NCBI GenBank assembly: GCA_964542305.1
Contig: CAZITX010000012.1
Span: 1 to 64,000 of the forward strand
Direction of reading: 5' to 3'
DNA length: 64,000 nt
Source: DMER64 sp964542305
GTDB lineage: Bacteria > Bacteroidota > Bacteroidia > Bacteroidales > UBA932
The notes beneath the pieces were generated by a model. The model saw only the letters and a list, made by a program, of their open reading frames with translations. It did no database searches and was not told the origin of the DNA. This document shows, one piece after another, positions 1 to 9,358 of the stretch. The translations under genes and the position numbers were made by a program. How positions within the stretch are numbered: the first letter of the stretch is position 1; every line of letters starts with the position of its first letter.

Positions 1-1
1 C

Positions 2-490
2 GAACAGGTGCGTCAGCGGGATGACACCAGGCTGCTGAGCATGGCCATGGAAGTATCCGGATTCAGCGACAACACCAACAAGGTGGAGGATTACATGAGC
101 CGCTTTGTGGATATCATCAGTTTCAATCACTACCTGGGCTGGTACGGGGGCACCCCGCAGGATTGCAAAACAAGGCAATGGTACATTCCTTACGACAAAC
201 CGTTTTTCGTGAGCGAATTCGGGGCCGGAGCCCTTCAGGGATACCACGGGGATTCCGGTCAGCGCTGGACCGAGGAATACCAGGCGGAAGTGTACAAAAA
301 CACCCTGGAAATGTTTGACAGGGTAGAAGGATTTGCCGGGACATCGCCCTGGATCCTGATGGATTTCCGCTCACCGCGCAGGCAATTGCCTTATATCCAG
401 GACTTTTTCAACCGGAAAGGGCTGGTTTCGGAAAAAGGAGTGAAGAAAGCTGCTTTTTATGTGTTGAAAGAATTTTACAATACCAAGTGA
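2..490 (+). CDS. Glycoside hydrolase family 2 enzyme, C-terminal fragment (beta-glucuronidase-like)
   Basis: The reading frame is open from the first complete codon at base 2, so the gene starts upstream of the window and only about 162 C-terminal residues are visible. The part seen is the end of a GH2 TIM barrel: PFFVSEFGAG contains the glutamate that is the catalytic nucleophile in this family, followed by an RWTEEYQ helix and the SPWILMDFRSPRR strand that closes the barrel. Spacing and wording of these blocks resemble Bacteroidetes beta-glucuronidases and beta-galactosidases; I infer an exo-acting enzyme on glucuronide or galactoside ends of glycans, acting in the periplasm if the missing start carries a signal peptide. 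The stop codon lies inside the first unit of a repeat (489-579). Confidence 0.8.
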   Translation, partial: EQVRQRDDTRLLSMAMEVSGFSDNTNKVEDYMSRFVDIISFNHYLGWYGGTPQDCKTRQWYIPYDKPFFVSEFGAGALQGYHGDSGQRWTEEYQAEVYKNTLEMFDRVEGFAGTSPWILMDFRSPRRQLPYIQDFFNRKGLVSEKGVKKAAFYVLKEFYNTK

Positions 491-579
491 GAGCGGTCGA
501 CTGTCTTTATTTGACAGGGCGTCTTGAGAGCGGTAATTGAGAGCGGTGGACTGACTGTCTAAATTTGACAGGGCGTCTT
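489..579. repeat. Short direct repeat with small hairpins
   Basis: Two copies of a unit of about 40 bp (489-525 and 539-579) share GAGAGCGGT and a TTTGACAGGGCGTCTT end; an extra GAGAGCGGT lies at 526-534. Each unit holds a CTGTC...GACAG inverted pair. The first unit overlaps the stop codon of the GH2 gene. It is non-coding; its function is unknown. Confidence 0.7.
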
Positions 580-583
580 TACC

Positions 584-813
584 GGGAGGTGGTAAGTAGC
601 CAAAACAGGGACAAAGTCTATAACACGCTTGATAACAGCAAGATGCAGTGGTTTGTGACATTTCTGGTACTTACCACCTCCCCCCCAAATCACCGGAAAA
701 CCGCAAAAACCGGGGGAAGGTGGTAAGTAGGGTAAAATGGGCATAAACTTATAAAGCGCACATTATTAACGCATTGTGAATTTGTGTAACATAATTGTGA
801 CTTACCACCTCCC
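584..813. repeat. Tandem pair of elements, each bounded by inverted GGTGGTAAGTA ends
   Basis: Two elements of about 98 bp (about 584-682 and 716-813) each begin with GGTGGTAAGTAG and end with the reverse complement CTTACCACCTCCC. Their interiors are also alignable but diverged (AAAACAGGGACAAA against AAAATGGGCATAAA, and TATAAC or TATAAA plus CGC further in). This is a tandemly duplicated palindromic element of the REP/BIME or MITE type. The 490-897 stretch contains no convincing gene besides these repeats. Confidence 0.75.
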
Positions 814-897
814 GGAAAGTGTAAGGTCACTGCTTGACCTTTTCGTCTGAAGAGCGGAATACGAAAGTGATAAATTGCCGACTATGGCGAAAAAGTT

Positions 898-1119
898 TTA
901 GTCAGGTTGGATTTTTTGGGAGTCAAGGAATTCCATGGCTGCTTTGTATTCTTCATCGGGCACGCGGACAAAGATCAGGTTTTTCCCGTATGTTGTATTA
1001 ACGGGGAGGAATGAGTTCATGCTGTTATCAAAAACGACAGGATGAAATCCTTCGTTTTCCAGGTTTCCCTTGATGACATCTGCCTGGAAATGGGTACTGC
1101 ACTCGGCTACTGTTTTCAT
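898..1119 (-). CDS. DUF2007-type small protein
   Basis: This 73-residue cytoplasmic protein has no signal peptide. It matches the DUF2007 pattern (putative signal-transducing protein, ferredoxin-like fold): the AECSTHFQADVIKGNLENEG start describes a strand followed by a helix, and a second alpha-beta half ends with FVRVPDEEYKAAMEFL. The family is common in Bacteroidetes as a stand-alone protein and has no established biochemical role. It is divergent from the DUF362 gene, with about 73 bp between the starts, so the two probably share a promoter region. No partner gene on its own strand is visible. Confidence 0.7.
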   Translation of the reverse strand: MKTVAECSTHFQADVIKGNLENEGFHPVVFDNSMNSFLPVNTTYGKNLIFVRVPDEEYKAAMEFLDSQKIQPD

Positions 1120-1192
1120 GATCAGATACGTTGAAAATTCTTCCTAAAGATACGTAAAATCTTGTTACCTTAGCCGCTGAAAACACTACGGT

Positions 1193-2308
1193 ATGAGCGA
1201 AGTCTTTTTTACGAATTTCAGATCCCGTCCCGGCAGGAGCCTTCCAAAAAAGATGGAACTTCTGGTAAAGGCGGCCGGCATAGGAACGCTGGACTGTAAA
1301 GATAAATTTACAGCCATCAAGATCCACTTTGGGGAATTGGGCAACATGGCCTTTCTGCGTCACAATTACGCTTCCAGGATGGCAGAGCTGTTGCGCCAGA
1401 TGGGTGCCAGAACCTTTTTGACAGATACAAATACACTTTACAGCGGTTCCCGGTCCAATGCCGTGGATCATTTGCGTACGGCATACCTGAACGGGTACAA
1501 CCCCATAAGCGTACCGGGTGCTCCGGTCATCATTGCCGACGGATTGAAAGGGACAGATGAAGCGATCATCCCCATACCCGAAGGAGAATATTGCAAAGAA
1601 GCCCGTATCGCTTCGGGCATTGCCAAGGCCGATGTGTTGGTGAGCATGACGCATTTCAAAGGGCACGAGATGTCCGGATTTGGCGGGGCGTTGAAAAATA
1701 TTGGGATGGGATGCGCCAGCGTTGCAGGGAAATTGCATTTGCACTCAGATTCACAGCCGGTCATTGAGCGGGCCAATTGCACGGGATGCCGGCAGTGTGT
1801 GATCAATTGCCGCCACGGGGCAGTAACCCTGGATACGGACAAGATCGCAGTGATCAATTACGATTTATGTGTGGGTTGCGGCCAATGCGTTGCTGTTTGC
1901 CAGTACGATGCAGCCCGGCCGGGAGCCTCTTCCTCGGCACAAGGCTTAACGGCCAAGATCGCCGAATATGCCTGGGCGGCTTTGCAGGGAAAAGCGCATT
2001 TTCACGTGAGTTTTATCATGGATGTCTCCCCGCATTGCGATTGCTGGAGCATGAACGACACACCCATTGTGCCCGACATTGGCATGCTGGCTTCTTTTGA
2101 CCCGCTGGCCCTGGACCAGGCTTGTTTTGATATGGTCAAATCGGCTCCTGCCACTCCGGGCAGCATGGCCGATCCGGAAAGCGCCCATTCGCACGAAGGG
2201 GAAAATAAGTTTGCTTTTGTACATCCGCGCACAGACGGGGAGTTTGGACTTGCCCACGCAGAAAAGATGAAGCTCGGCTCACGCACCTATACCTTGATTG
2301 AAGTATGA
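1193..2308 (+). CDS. DUF362 iron-sulfur protein
   Basis: A cytoplasmic protein of 371 residues. The first half (about 30-185) is a DUF362 domain with the characteristic FGELGN, RQMGARTFLTDTNTLY and FKGHEMSGFGGALKNIGMG blocks. It is followed by two bacterial [4Fe-4S] ferredoxin motifs, CTGCRQCVINC and CVGCGQCVAVC. Members are electron-transfer proteins of unknown substrate, often in anaerobes. The last four bases overlap the start of the next gene (ATGA), which suggests translational coupling, although the neighbour is a glycosidase-like lipoprotein or secreted protein with no obvious functional link. Confidence 0.85.
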   Translation: MSEVFFTNFRSRPGRSLPKKMELLVKAAGIGTLDCKDKFTAIKIHFGELGNMAFLRHNYASRMAELLRQMGARTFLTDTNTLYSGSRSNAVDHLRTAYLNGYNPISVPGAPVIIADGLKGTDEAIIPIPEGEYCKEARIASGIAKADVLVSMTHFKGHEMSGFGGALKNIGMGCASVAGKLHLHSDSQPVIERANCTGCRQCVINCRHGAVTLDTDKIAVINYDLCVGCGQCVAVCQYDAARPGASSSAQGLTAKIAEYAWAALQGKAHFHVSFIMDVSPHCDCWSMNDTPIVPDIGMLASFDPLALDQACFDMVKSAPATPGSMADPESAHSHEGENKFAFVHPRTDGEFGLAHAEKMKLGSRTYTLIEV

Positions 2309-4293
2309 CCGGACGCCTTTTCTTTTTCATGGCCCTTATTGTGCCTGCCACACTTTTTGGAGGATCCCGGGCAGAAGGTGTTTCCATGCCTTTTGGCTCT
2401 GTGTCAGTTATACCGGATCACGGAGGATCACAACCCGGTACAGTTAATGCTTTTTTGCACCGGTTCTACCATAGCTCGTCGTTCGGTCAATACGGGGAAC
2501 TTTCAATTGTTCCGGGGGCGAGTTCGTTGACTGTCGCGGAAGGGTCTGAATTTTATTCGCCCGGTTATTATAAAGTACGGACAGATTCACCCGGGATGGA
2601 AATCCGGGTAACTGCCGCTGAAGAGGGAGCCGCCCACAGGTACGCCTATTTTACGTCATCCGGCAGTCCGCAAAAAGAAGGCAGTATTATGCTTGATTTG
2701 CCGGGAAATGCCGGGGTGGCAGAGATCCGGGTGGCAGATCCTGTTACCGTAACCGGATATGTAATAAGCCGGGGAACCCGGGAAACGGGTCATACGTATT
2801 TTGCCATCCGTTTTTCCAGGCCCGTAAAACGCTATTATTCAGAAAGTGATCCCGATTTCCCCGAAAATTATCCGATCCTGCCCGGGACCGTGTTTCCTGT
2901 CATGTTTGTTTTTGATCTTGTAAAGGGAGAACAACAATACGTGGATGACGGGGTGCTTGAGATACGGGTAGCTTTTTCGTCGGTAGATGCAGCCGCTGCA
3001 TTGAACAACCTGGAAGTGACCCTGGATGGGAAAAACTTTGAGACGCTTCAGTGGGAAGTTTCCCGGGAGTGGGAAAAAGAACTGGCTGTCATCACCATAG
3101 AGGATCCTTACGGAAACGAAGAACTGGAAACCCGGAGAGCTCTTTTTTATCAGGCGCTTGGCCGTACCATGGAAACACCTGCCTTTTTGCAGGACAGCGA
3201 CGGAAAATTCCGCGGGAACGACAACAATATATATTTTTCCGAATTTTATGATAATTATTCGGCATTAAGCCCGGTGGAAAGGGAGCGTTATCCTTTGATG
3301 AATTTCGTCAAGCCCGAAAGAAGCCGTCAGTTTGTGGCATCCATGTTGGCATTCTACGACCGTAATGTGCTGAAAATGTTGCCCGGGGAAGATCTGTGCA
3401 CCGGAGCGGTTTCCTTATTGGCTGATGCCCATAACGGAGGATTATTGCCCGCTTCGCTGACACCTTCTTTACTGGAGGCGATGAACAGTACGTTAAGGAG
3501 TCCCTATGATCCGGTTGCTTCAATCATTCAGGGATCCGGTTTTGTTCCGGCCGGTTCCCATCCCGGGACAATAGCCTTAACAAGTGATTATGCGTATATG
3601 AGCTGGTGTGTTTACATGATGGCCGGAGCAGCGGGAGATGTCAGTAAAGTCAATGAAATACGTCCGTTTGTGACGGCTTATCAATGGCTCCTGGAGCCTG
3701 AAACGGGGAATGCCAGGCAACGAAACAGTGACCTTTCATGGCATAACGATCCCGATTCTTTGGCCAACCGGGACCTGTTACTGTTCGTGCCTCATAACAT
3801 GAACGATATAGTAGAGCGTACAGGCGGCCGGAAGGCCTACGAAAAAAGACTGGATTCCACGGCACTCTTTGATCAACTTCCTTACTTGTACACCTGGACG
3901 GCTTCTCCGTGGAAAGGACAAAAATTATTGCGGGCCATGATGGATTCTTACGGAGAAACGGTTGAATCTCCTTCCTGGTTCGTCTTTTCGGCTATGGGAC
4001 TGTATCCGTTATGTCCCGGTACGGATCAATACGTACTGGGGGCTCCGTATTTTAAAAAAATGATCGTAAATCTGGAAAACGGCAAAATACTGACAATAGA
4101 AGCTCCGTTGCTGAACCCGGCAAATATCTACGTAAGGGAAGTCCGATGGAATGGCAAGTTGTTGGATGCTTCATACATAACACATCAGGAACTTGCAAAG
4201 GGAGGAAAACTGGAATTTGTTATGTCTTCCAGGCCGGCCCGGGGGAGAACATTTCGCAAGGAAAAACTTCCTTATTCCTTTCTAAAAAAATAG
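2305..4293 (+). CDS. Degenerate GH92-family protein, probably secreted and catalytically dead
   Basis: The protein has 662 residues with a signal-like N-terminus (MTGRLFFFMALIVPATLFGG). The C-terminal third is recognisably GH92 (Ca-dependent exo-alpha-mannosidase family): PYLYTWTASPWKGQKLLR, WFVFSAMGLYPLCPG, YVLGAPYFKKMIVNLENGK and the NIYVREVRWNGK beta strand. The N-terminal domain also fits (MPFGSVSVIPDHG, about residues 26-36). Active GH92 enzymes carry a G-N-[ED]-D-x-G-Q-M motif just before WYVFS that holds the catalytic base; here the segment reads GETVESPSWFVFS. The motif around the catalytic acid glutamate (normally E-G-[ND]-x-W-x-Y before the VPHD strand) is replaced by residues ending LLLFVPHN. 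It is shorter than the usual 730-780 residues. I infer a binding protein or a decayed enzyme. Confidence 0.75.
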   Translation: MTGRLFFFMALIVPATLFGGSRAEGVSMPFGSVSVIPDHGGSQPGTVNAFLHRFYHSSSFGQYGELSIVPGASSLTVAEGSEFYSPGYYKVRTDSPGMEIRVTAAEEGAAHRYAYFTSSGSPQKEGSIMLDLPGNAGVAEIRVADPVTVTGYVISRGTRETGHTYFAIRFSRPVKRYYSESDPDFPENYPILPGTVFPVMFVFDLVKGEQQYVDDGVLEIRVAFSSVDAAAALNNLEVTLDGKNFETLQWEVSREWEKELAVITIEDPYGNEELETRRALFYQALGRTMETPAFLQDSDGKFRGNDNNIYFSEFYDNYSALSPVERERYPLMNFVKPERSRQFVASMLAFYDRNVLKMLPGEDLCTGAVSLLADAHNGGLLPASLTPSLLEAMNSTLRSPYDPVASIIQGSGFVPAGSHPGTIALTSDYAYMSWCVYMMAGAAGDVSKVNEIRPFVTAYQWLLEPETGNARQRNSDLSWHNDPDSLANRDLLLFVPHNMNDIVERTGGRKAYEKRLDSTALFDQLPYLYTWTASPWKGQKLLRAMMDSYGETVESPSWFVFSAMGLYPLCPGTDQYVLGAPYFKKMIVNLENGKILTIEAPLLNPANIYVREVRWNGKLLDASYITHQELAKGGKLEFVMSSRPARGRTFRKEKLPYSFLKK

Positions 4294-4324
4294 TATATTT
4301 GTTGTTTCCAGACTTAAGAAGATC

Positions 4325-4864
4325 ATGCCATCCAAAAACACACTGATAGTCAACCTCTTTGGCGGTCCTGCCTCCGGCAAGACAACCTGTGCCTGGGAGA
4401 TTGCCAGCAAACTGAAGAAACAACGCCTTGTAACCGAATACGTTTCTGAATATGCCAAGGAACTGGTATGGGATGAAAAGCTGGATATACTGGACGGCAG
4501 CGAGCCTCACCAGCACCATATTTTTGAGGTTCAGACACACCGGGTGGAAAGGCTGATAGGGAAAGTGGATGTAGTGGTGACCGATGCCACCCTTTTGAAC
4601 AGCCTGGTTTTCGGGGTGAATGTATCGGATGAGTTCCGGAAAGAGATCATTGAAAATTTCAACAGGTTCAATAATTTCAACCTGTATATACAAAGAACCT
4701 CCTATTTTGAGCAGGAAGGACGGATACACAACCTGGAGCAGTCATTGTCTCTGGATGAAAAGATCATAGACATTTTAGTCGGGAATAAGATCCCTTTCCA
4801 GACGTACAGTCACCGGACACTGGATCTGGTAATTATGAAAATTTGTTTACTTATTAAACGCTAA
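4325..4864 (+). CDS. P-loop AAA-type ATPase/kinase-like protein
   Basis: The protein has 179 residues. The N-terminus holds a clear Walker A motif, GGPASGKTT (residues 13-21), followed by a helix and TEYVSEYAKELVW, typical of the small AAA_28 / NadR-kinase-like group. The strand DVVVTDATLLNS would carry the Walker B aspartate. No second domain is present, so the substrate cannot be read from the sequence; a nucleoside or nicotinamide-riboside-type kinase is one possibility, a generic ATPase another. A TATATTTG box at 4294-4301 sits just after the preceding stop and could drive this gene. The next gene starts 4 bp after its stop. Confidence 0.65.
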   Translation: MPSKNTLIVNLFGGPASGKTTCAWEIASKLKKQRLVTEYVSEYAKELVWDEKLDILDGSEPHQHHIFEVQTHRVERLIGKVDVVVTDATLLNSLVFGVNVSDEFRKEIIENFNRFNNFNLYIQRTSYFEQEGRIHNLEQSLSLDEKIIDILVGNKIPFQTYSHRTLDLVIMKICLLIKR

Positions 4865-4868
4865 TGAA

Positions 4869-5630
4869 ATGATACTGAAGTACAACGGACCTTTGCAGAT
4901 GCAAATCAACGACATAGCCCAGGTTGCCGATTACATGTGGCAAAAAGGTTGGGCTGAAAGAAATGCGGGAAATATTACCGTAAATGTTACTGAATTCATA
5001 GGGGAAGAAAACAAGAACCTTCCTGCGATTACACGAATTCCTCTATATCATACGGTTCCCGAACTGGCCGGTCAGTATTATTACGTTACCAGCGCAGGAT
5101 CCCGGATGAGGGACATTGCACGCAATCCTATGGATCAAGGGATCATAACACGGGTTGCGACAGAAGGGAAGAGTATTGATATCCTGGCAGACAAAGATTT
5201 GCCGCCTACTATTGAATTGCCTTCCCACTTGCTTATGCACCAGATGTTTGCACAGGAAGCCATCCAGCAGGGAAGCCCGGTTTCGGCCGGCAGACGGGTT
5301 GTTTTCCACACCCATCCCACCGAGTTGATAGCCCTTTCCCACATTAAGGAATTGCAGAGCACCAAAGCCATTACTGAAACTTTGTATGAAATGCATTCCG
5401 AGGTCAAAATGTGTGTGCCCCGCGGCCTGGCCTGGGTGCCTTACGAAATGCCCGGATCCATGGAACTGGCCCGTGCAAGTATCAAAGACCTGAAGAACTT
5501 CCGCTTCATGTTGTGGGAGCGCCACGGTGTATTGGGAACGGGAACCAATATCCTGGAAGTATTTGATGCCGTGGATACACTCAACAAAGCTGCTAAAATT
5601 TATTTGTTCGTTCGTTTGCTTGGCAAATAA
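4869..5630 (+). CDS. rhaD: Rhamnulose-1-phosphate aldolase
   Basis: A class II zinc aldolase of 253 residues that splits L-rhamnulose 1-phosphate into dihydroxyacetone phosphate and L-lactaldehyde. The phosphate-binding motif WAERNAGNIT, the zinc ligands in FHTHPTEL and the third histidine in WERHGVLG are all present. Length is close to that of E. coli RhaD (274). No rhamnose kinase, isomerase or transporter gene lies nearby, so here it is separated from the usual rha operon; it may act together with rha genes elsewhere or on another 1-phosphate ketose. It starts 4 bp after the ATPase gene and ends 11 bp before purL. Confidence 0.85.
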   Translation: MILKYNGPLQMQINDIAQVADYMWQKGWAERNAGNITVNVTEFIGEENKNLPAITRIPLYHTVPELAGQYYYVTSAGSRMRDIARNPMDQGIITRVATEGKSIDILADKDLPPTIELPSHLLMHQMFAQEAIQQGSPVSAGRRVVFHTHPTELIALSHIKELQSTKAITETLYEMHSEVKMCVPRGLAWVPYEMPGSMELARASIKDLKNFRFMLWERHGVLGTGTNILEVFDAVDTLNKAAKIYLFVRLLGK

Positions 5631-5641
5631 GAAACTCTTTT

Positions 5642-8600
5642 ATGATACAATTTTTCCTGAATGACAACACCCGGGTGCTGGCACTTCAGACAAAAAACGT
5701 TTTGACCGAGGATCAGTCAGAAGCATTGTCGTGGCTGTTTAACAATGCGAAAAAAGCAGATCCTTCGGACGCGTTCCTGAAAGGATGGTTCACGGGGCCT
5801 CGCCGTGAAATGGTCACCCCATGGAGTACAGTAGCCGTAGAGATTTGTGAAAACATGAATATTCACGGCATTGTCAGGATGGAAGCATTTTTTCCGGCCC
5901 AAAAGGACAGTGTATACGATCCCATGTTGCAGGAAATGTATTCCGGTCTGGACGAACGGATTTTTCAAACCGGAAGGGTCCCCGAACCCATAAGGCATAT
6001 TACGGATATAACGGCCTATAACCTTTCGGAAGGCCTGGCTCTGAATCCGGAAGAGGTTGCCTACCTGGAAAACCTTTCAAAAAAACTGAACAGGCCCCTG
6101 ACAGACTCGGAAATCTTTGGTTTTTCACAGGTGAATTCCGAGCATTGCCGGCACAAGATTTTTAACGGGACATTTATTTTGAACGGGGAAAAGCAACCGT
6201 ACACCCTCTTTGATATGATCCGGAATACTTCCCGGACGAATCCCAACCGGATAATTTCGGCGTATAAAGACAATTGCGCTTTTTTAGAAGGACCTCGCGA
6301 TCATGTGTTTTTTGTTCCGCAGTTTCCGAATAAACCCGGTTTATTTCACACCCAAAAGGACGACACGGTTATCAGTCTGAAAGCAGAAACGCACAATTTC
6401 CCCACGACGGTGGAGCCCTTCAACGGGGCGGCTACCGGGAGCGGGGGAGAGATTCGCGACCGCATAGCCGGGGGAAAAGCCTCTTTTCCCATAGCCGGGA
6501 CAGCCGTTTACATGACTTCCTATCCCCGGCAGAAAGAAGGGTTACAAAGACCGGAAGGCCGGCCCTGGATGTACCATACACCGGAAGATATCCTGACCAA
6601 GGCTTCCGACGGGGCAAGCGATTTCGGGAACAAATTCGGACAACCCCTCATTTGCGGATCGTTGCTTTGTTTTGAGCACATGGAGGGCGCAAAACGTTTT
6701 GGTTACGATAAAGTTATCATGCTGGCCGGAGGCGTGGGATTTGCCCGCAAGGAAGATGCCTTGAAAGAGAAACCGCAGCAAGGAGACAAGATGGTGCTCC
6801 TGGGCGGGGACAATTACCGCATTGGAATGGGTGGCGGGGCCGTTTCTTCCGTAGCTACGGGCGAATTTGGAAACGCCATAGAATTGAATGCTGTACAACG
6901 TGCCAACCCGGAAATGCAAAAGCGCGTTTACAACGCCATCCGTGCGTTGGCAGAAAGTACTTCAAATCCCATCAAATCCATACACGATCACGGAGCAGGC
7001 GGTCATTTGAATTGCCTGTCCGAACTGGTGGATGATGCCGGCGGGAAAGTGGATATTGACAAGCTTCCCCTGGGAGATCCTTCCCTGAGTGCCAAAGAGA
7101 TCATAGGCAATGAATCCCAGGAACGCATGGGCCTGGTAATGGCTCCCGAAGCGATTCCACTCTTACAAGAAGCCGCTGAAAGGGAACGGGCCCCCATGTA
7201 TGTGATCGGGGAGATCACGGGTGACAGCCGTTTTGTTTTTGAAAATTCACAGACCGGGGAAAAACCCATTGACCTGGACCTTGAGGATATGTTTGGATCG
7301 GTTCCGCATACCGTGATGGAAGACGTAACGGAAGATCCTGTCTTTGAACCGCTTGAATGTTTACAGGACAATGATTCCCTGACAGATTACGCCCAACGGG
7401 TCATGCAGCTGGAATCGGTTGCCTGCAAAGACTGGCTGACCAACAAGGTGGACCGTTCCGTAACGGGCTGGATAGCCAATCAGCAATGTGCCGGGGAATT
7501 GCAATTGCCCCTGAACGATTACGGCCTTACGGCCATTGGCTACGTACCTTCGCAAAAAGGTTTTTCCGGGATAGCCACTTCCCTGGGACATGCTCCCGTT
7601 CCGGGCCTGATAGATCCCGCGGCCGGCAGCCGTCTTTCCATTGCCGAGTCGTTGACCAACCTGGTGTTTGTGGTGCTGGACGGAGGCTTGCCGAGTGTTT
7701 CGCTGAGTGCCAACTGGATGTGGCCCTGCCGGAACAAGGGGGAAGATGCCCGTTTGTACCGGGCAGTTAAGGCAGCGGGCGATCTGGCCTGCGAACTGGG
7801 GATCAACATTCCCACGGGGAAAGATTCCCTTTCCATGACGCAAAAGTATCCCGATGGCACAAAGGTGCTTTCTCCGGGGACGGTGATTATATCTACAGTT
7901 GCACCGGTAGCCGATGTGCGGCGCAAGGTACAACCGGTGATCCGGGCAGACGCGTCTGACTCGGCATTGATCCATATTGATTTTTCGGGAAGGAAGGAGG
8001 GCTTTTCTTCTTTGGGAGGGTCTGCCCTGGCGCAGTGCCTGGGGAAAATCGGCACCCGTTGTCCCGATGTGGAAGATGCCGGGGCTTTTAAAAGGGCGTT
8101 TGAAACGGTGCAGGAACTGATTGCACAGGACATGGTCCTGGCCGGGCACGATGTGTCTGCCGGCGGACTGCTCACCTGTTTGCTGGAAATGTGTTTTTCC
8201 AATGTCCGGGGAGGGATCCGTTTGCGGGAAGATGTGCTGGAAGAACTGTCCGGTGCAGACCGGGCGGCGGCTTTATTTGCCGAGTATCCCGGCGTGGTGC
8301 TTCAGATAAAAGGCTGTGACGTTTCGCGGGCATTGGGCCTGTTGTTGCAAAATAACGTGATGACGCGAATCCTCGGATATACCTGCGATGAACGCAGGAT
8401 CACAGTGGACAGGGACCTGTATTTTGATATTGATGCACTCCGCGAACAATGGTTCCGGACTTCCTACCTGATGGATATACGTCAGAGCGGACCGGACAAG
8501 GCCAAAGAACGTTTTGAGCATTTTGGAAAGACGCCGTTGAAATTCCGTTTTCCTGAGTGGTCCGGGAAATTGGAAAAAAACCGTGAACAGTTGGCCGGGG

Positions 8601-9358
8601 AAGGTCCGTTGCCCAAGGCGGCCATCATTCGTGAAAAAGGCTCGCAGTGCGACCGGGAAATGGCCTGGATGCTATATATGGCGGGGTTTGAAGTACGCGA
8701 CGTGCATACCACGGACCTGGTCTCGGGAAGGGAAACACTGGACGATATCCGCCTGATTGTCTTTGTAGGCGGTTTTTCGAACGCCGACACACTGGGCTCG
8801 GCAAAAGGCTGGGCGGGGGCTTTTCTTTACAACCCAAAGGCGAAAGAAGCGATAGACCGGTTTTATGCACGGAAAGATACACTGAGCCTGGGTGTTTGCA
8901 ACGGCTGCCAGTTGATGGCCCAATTGGGGCTGATTACCCCGGGATCACCGGAGAAATCACCCAAAATGCTGCGCAACGAGTCCGGGAAATTTGAGTGTAA
9001 TTTTGTGAATGTTACCGTTGAGGAGAATCCTTCCGTATTTCTGAAAGCCCTGCAGGGAAGCCGCCTGGGTATATGGGTGGCTCACGGAGAGGGAAAATTC
9101 GATTTTCCTGAAAGCCGGGATGATTATGCGGTGGCGGTGAGGTATTCCTACGATTCTTACCCGGCCAATCCCAACGGGTCTCCCGGGGCGGTGGCTGCAG
9201 TGACCAGTGCATGCGGACGTCACCTGGCCATGATGCCGCACCCTGAACGTTGCATCTATCCGTGGAACTGGGCTTTTTATCCTGCTGACAGGGCCTCCGA
9301 TGAGGTATCTCCCTGGTTGTCCATGTTTACGGAAGCCCGGAAGTTTTGTACGAAATAA
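5642..9358 (+). CDS. purL: Phosphoribosylformylglycinamidine synthase, single-chain form
   Basis: A 1238-residue enzyme of purine synthesis that converts FGAR plus glutamine plus ATP to FGAM. It is the long form with all three activities in one chain: an N-terminal PurS-like region, the two AIR-synthase-related halves (SQVNSEHCRHKIF, KAETHNFPTTVEPFNGAATGSGGEIRD and HDHGAGGHLN in the first half, GHDVSAGGLLTCLLEM in the second), and a class I glutamine amidotransferase domain from about residue 990. The nucleophile is the cysteine in GVCNGCQLMAQLG, and the partner histidine and glutamate are in MPHPER. Length is normal for the family. Its 3' end overlaps the convergent phosphoesterase gene by 32 bp. 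Confidence 0.97.
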   Translation: MIQFFLNDNTRVLALQTKNVLTEDQSEALSWLFNNAKKADPSDAFLKGWFTGPRREMVTPWSTVAVEICENMNIHGIVRMEAFFPAQKDSVYDPMLQEMYSGLDERIFQTGRVPEPIRHITDITAYNLSEGLALNPEEVAYLENLSKKLNRPLTDSEIFGFSQVNSEHCRHKIFNGTFILNGEKQPYTLFDMIRNTSRTNPNRIISAYKDNCAFLEGPRDHVFFVPQFPNKPGLFHTQKDDTVISLKAETHNFPTTVEPFNGAATGSGGEIRDRIAGGKASFPIAGTAVYMTSYPRQKEGLQRPEGRPWMYHTPEDILTKASDGASDFGNKFGQPLICGSLLCFEHMEGAKRFGYDKVIMLAGGVGFARKEDALKEKPQQGDKMVLLGGDNYRIGMGGGAVSSVATGEFGNAIELNAVQRANPEMQKRVYNAIRALAESTSNPIKSIHDHGAGGHLNCLSELVDDAGGKVDIDKLPLGDPSLSAKEIIGNESQERMGLVMAPEAIPLLQEAAERERAPMYVIGEITGDSRFVFENSQTGEKPIDLDLEDMFGSVPHTVMEDVTEDPVFEPLECLQDNDSLTDYAQRVMQLESVACKDWLTNKVDRSVTGWIANQQCAGELQLPLNDYGLTAIGYVPSQKGFSGIATSLGHAPVPGLIDPAAGSRLSIAESLTNLVFVVLDGGLPSVSLSANWMWPCRNKGEDARLYRAVKAAGDLACELGINIPTGKDSLSMTQKYPDGTKVLSPGTVIISTVAPVADVRRKVQPVIRADASDSALIHIDFSGRKEGFSSLGGSALAQCLGKIGTRCPDVEDAGAFKRAFETVQELIAQDMVLAGHDVSAGGLLTCLLEMCFSNVRGGIRLREDVLEELSGADRAAALFAEYPGVVLQIKGCDVSRALGLLLQNNVMTRILGYTCDERRITVDRDLYFDIDALREQWFRTSYLMDIRQSGPDKAKERFEHFGKTPLKFRFPEWSGKLEKNREQLAGEGPLPKAAIIREKGSQCDREMAWMLYMAGFEVRDVHTTDLVSGRETLDDIRLIVFVGGFSNADTLGSAKGWAGAFLYNPKAKEAIDRFYARKDTLSLGVCNGCQLMAQLGLITPGSPEKSPKMLRNESGKFECNFVNVTVEENPSVFLKALQGSRLGIWVAHGEGKFDFPESRDDYAVAVRYSYDSYPANPNGSPGAVAAVTSACGRHLAMMPHPERCIYPWNWAFYPADRASDEVSPWLSMFTEARKFCTK

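Noticed and set aside
898..2308. Minus-strand frames of 130-240 residues opposite the DUF362 gene.
   Set aside because: They are shadows of a well-conserved coding strand and show no domain of their own.
2305..4293. Calling the GH92-like gene an active alpha-mannosidase.
   Set aside because: The key catalytic motifs are not present.
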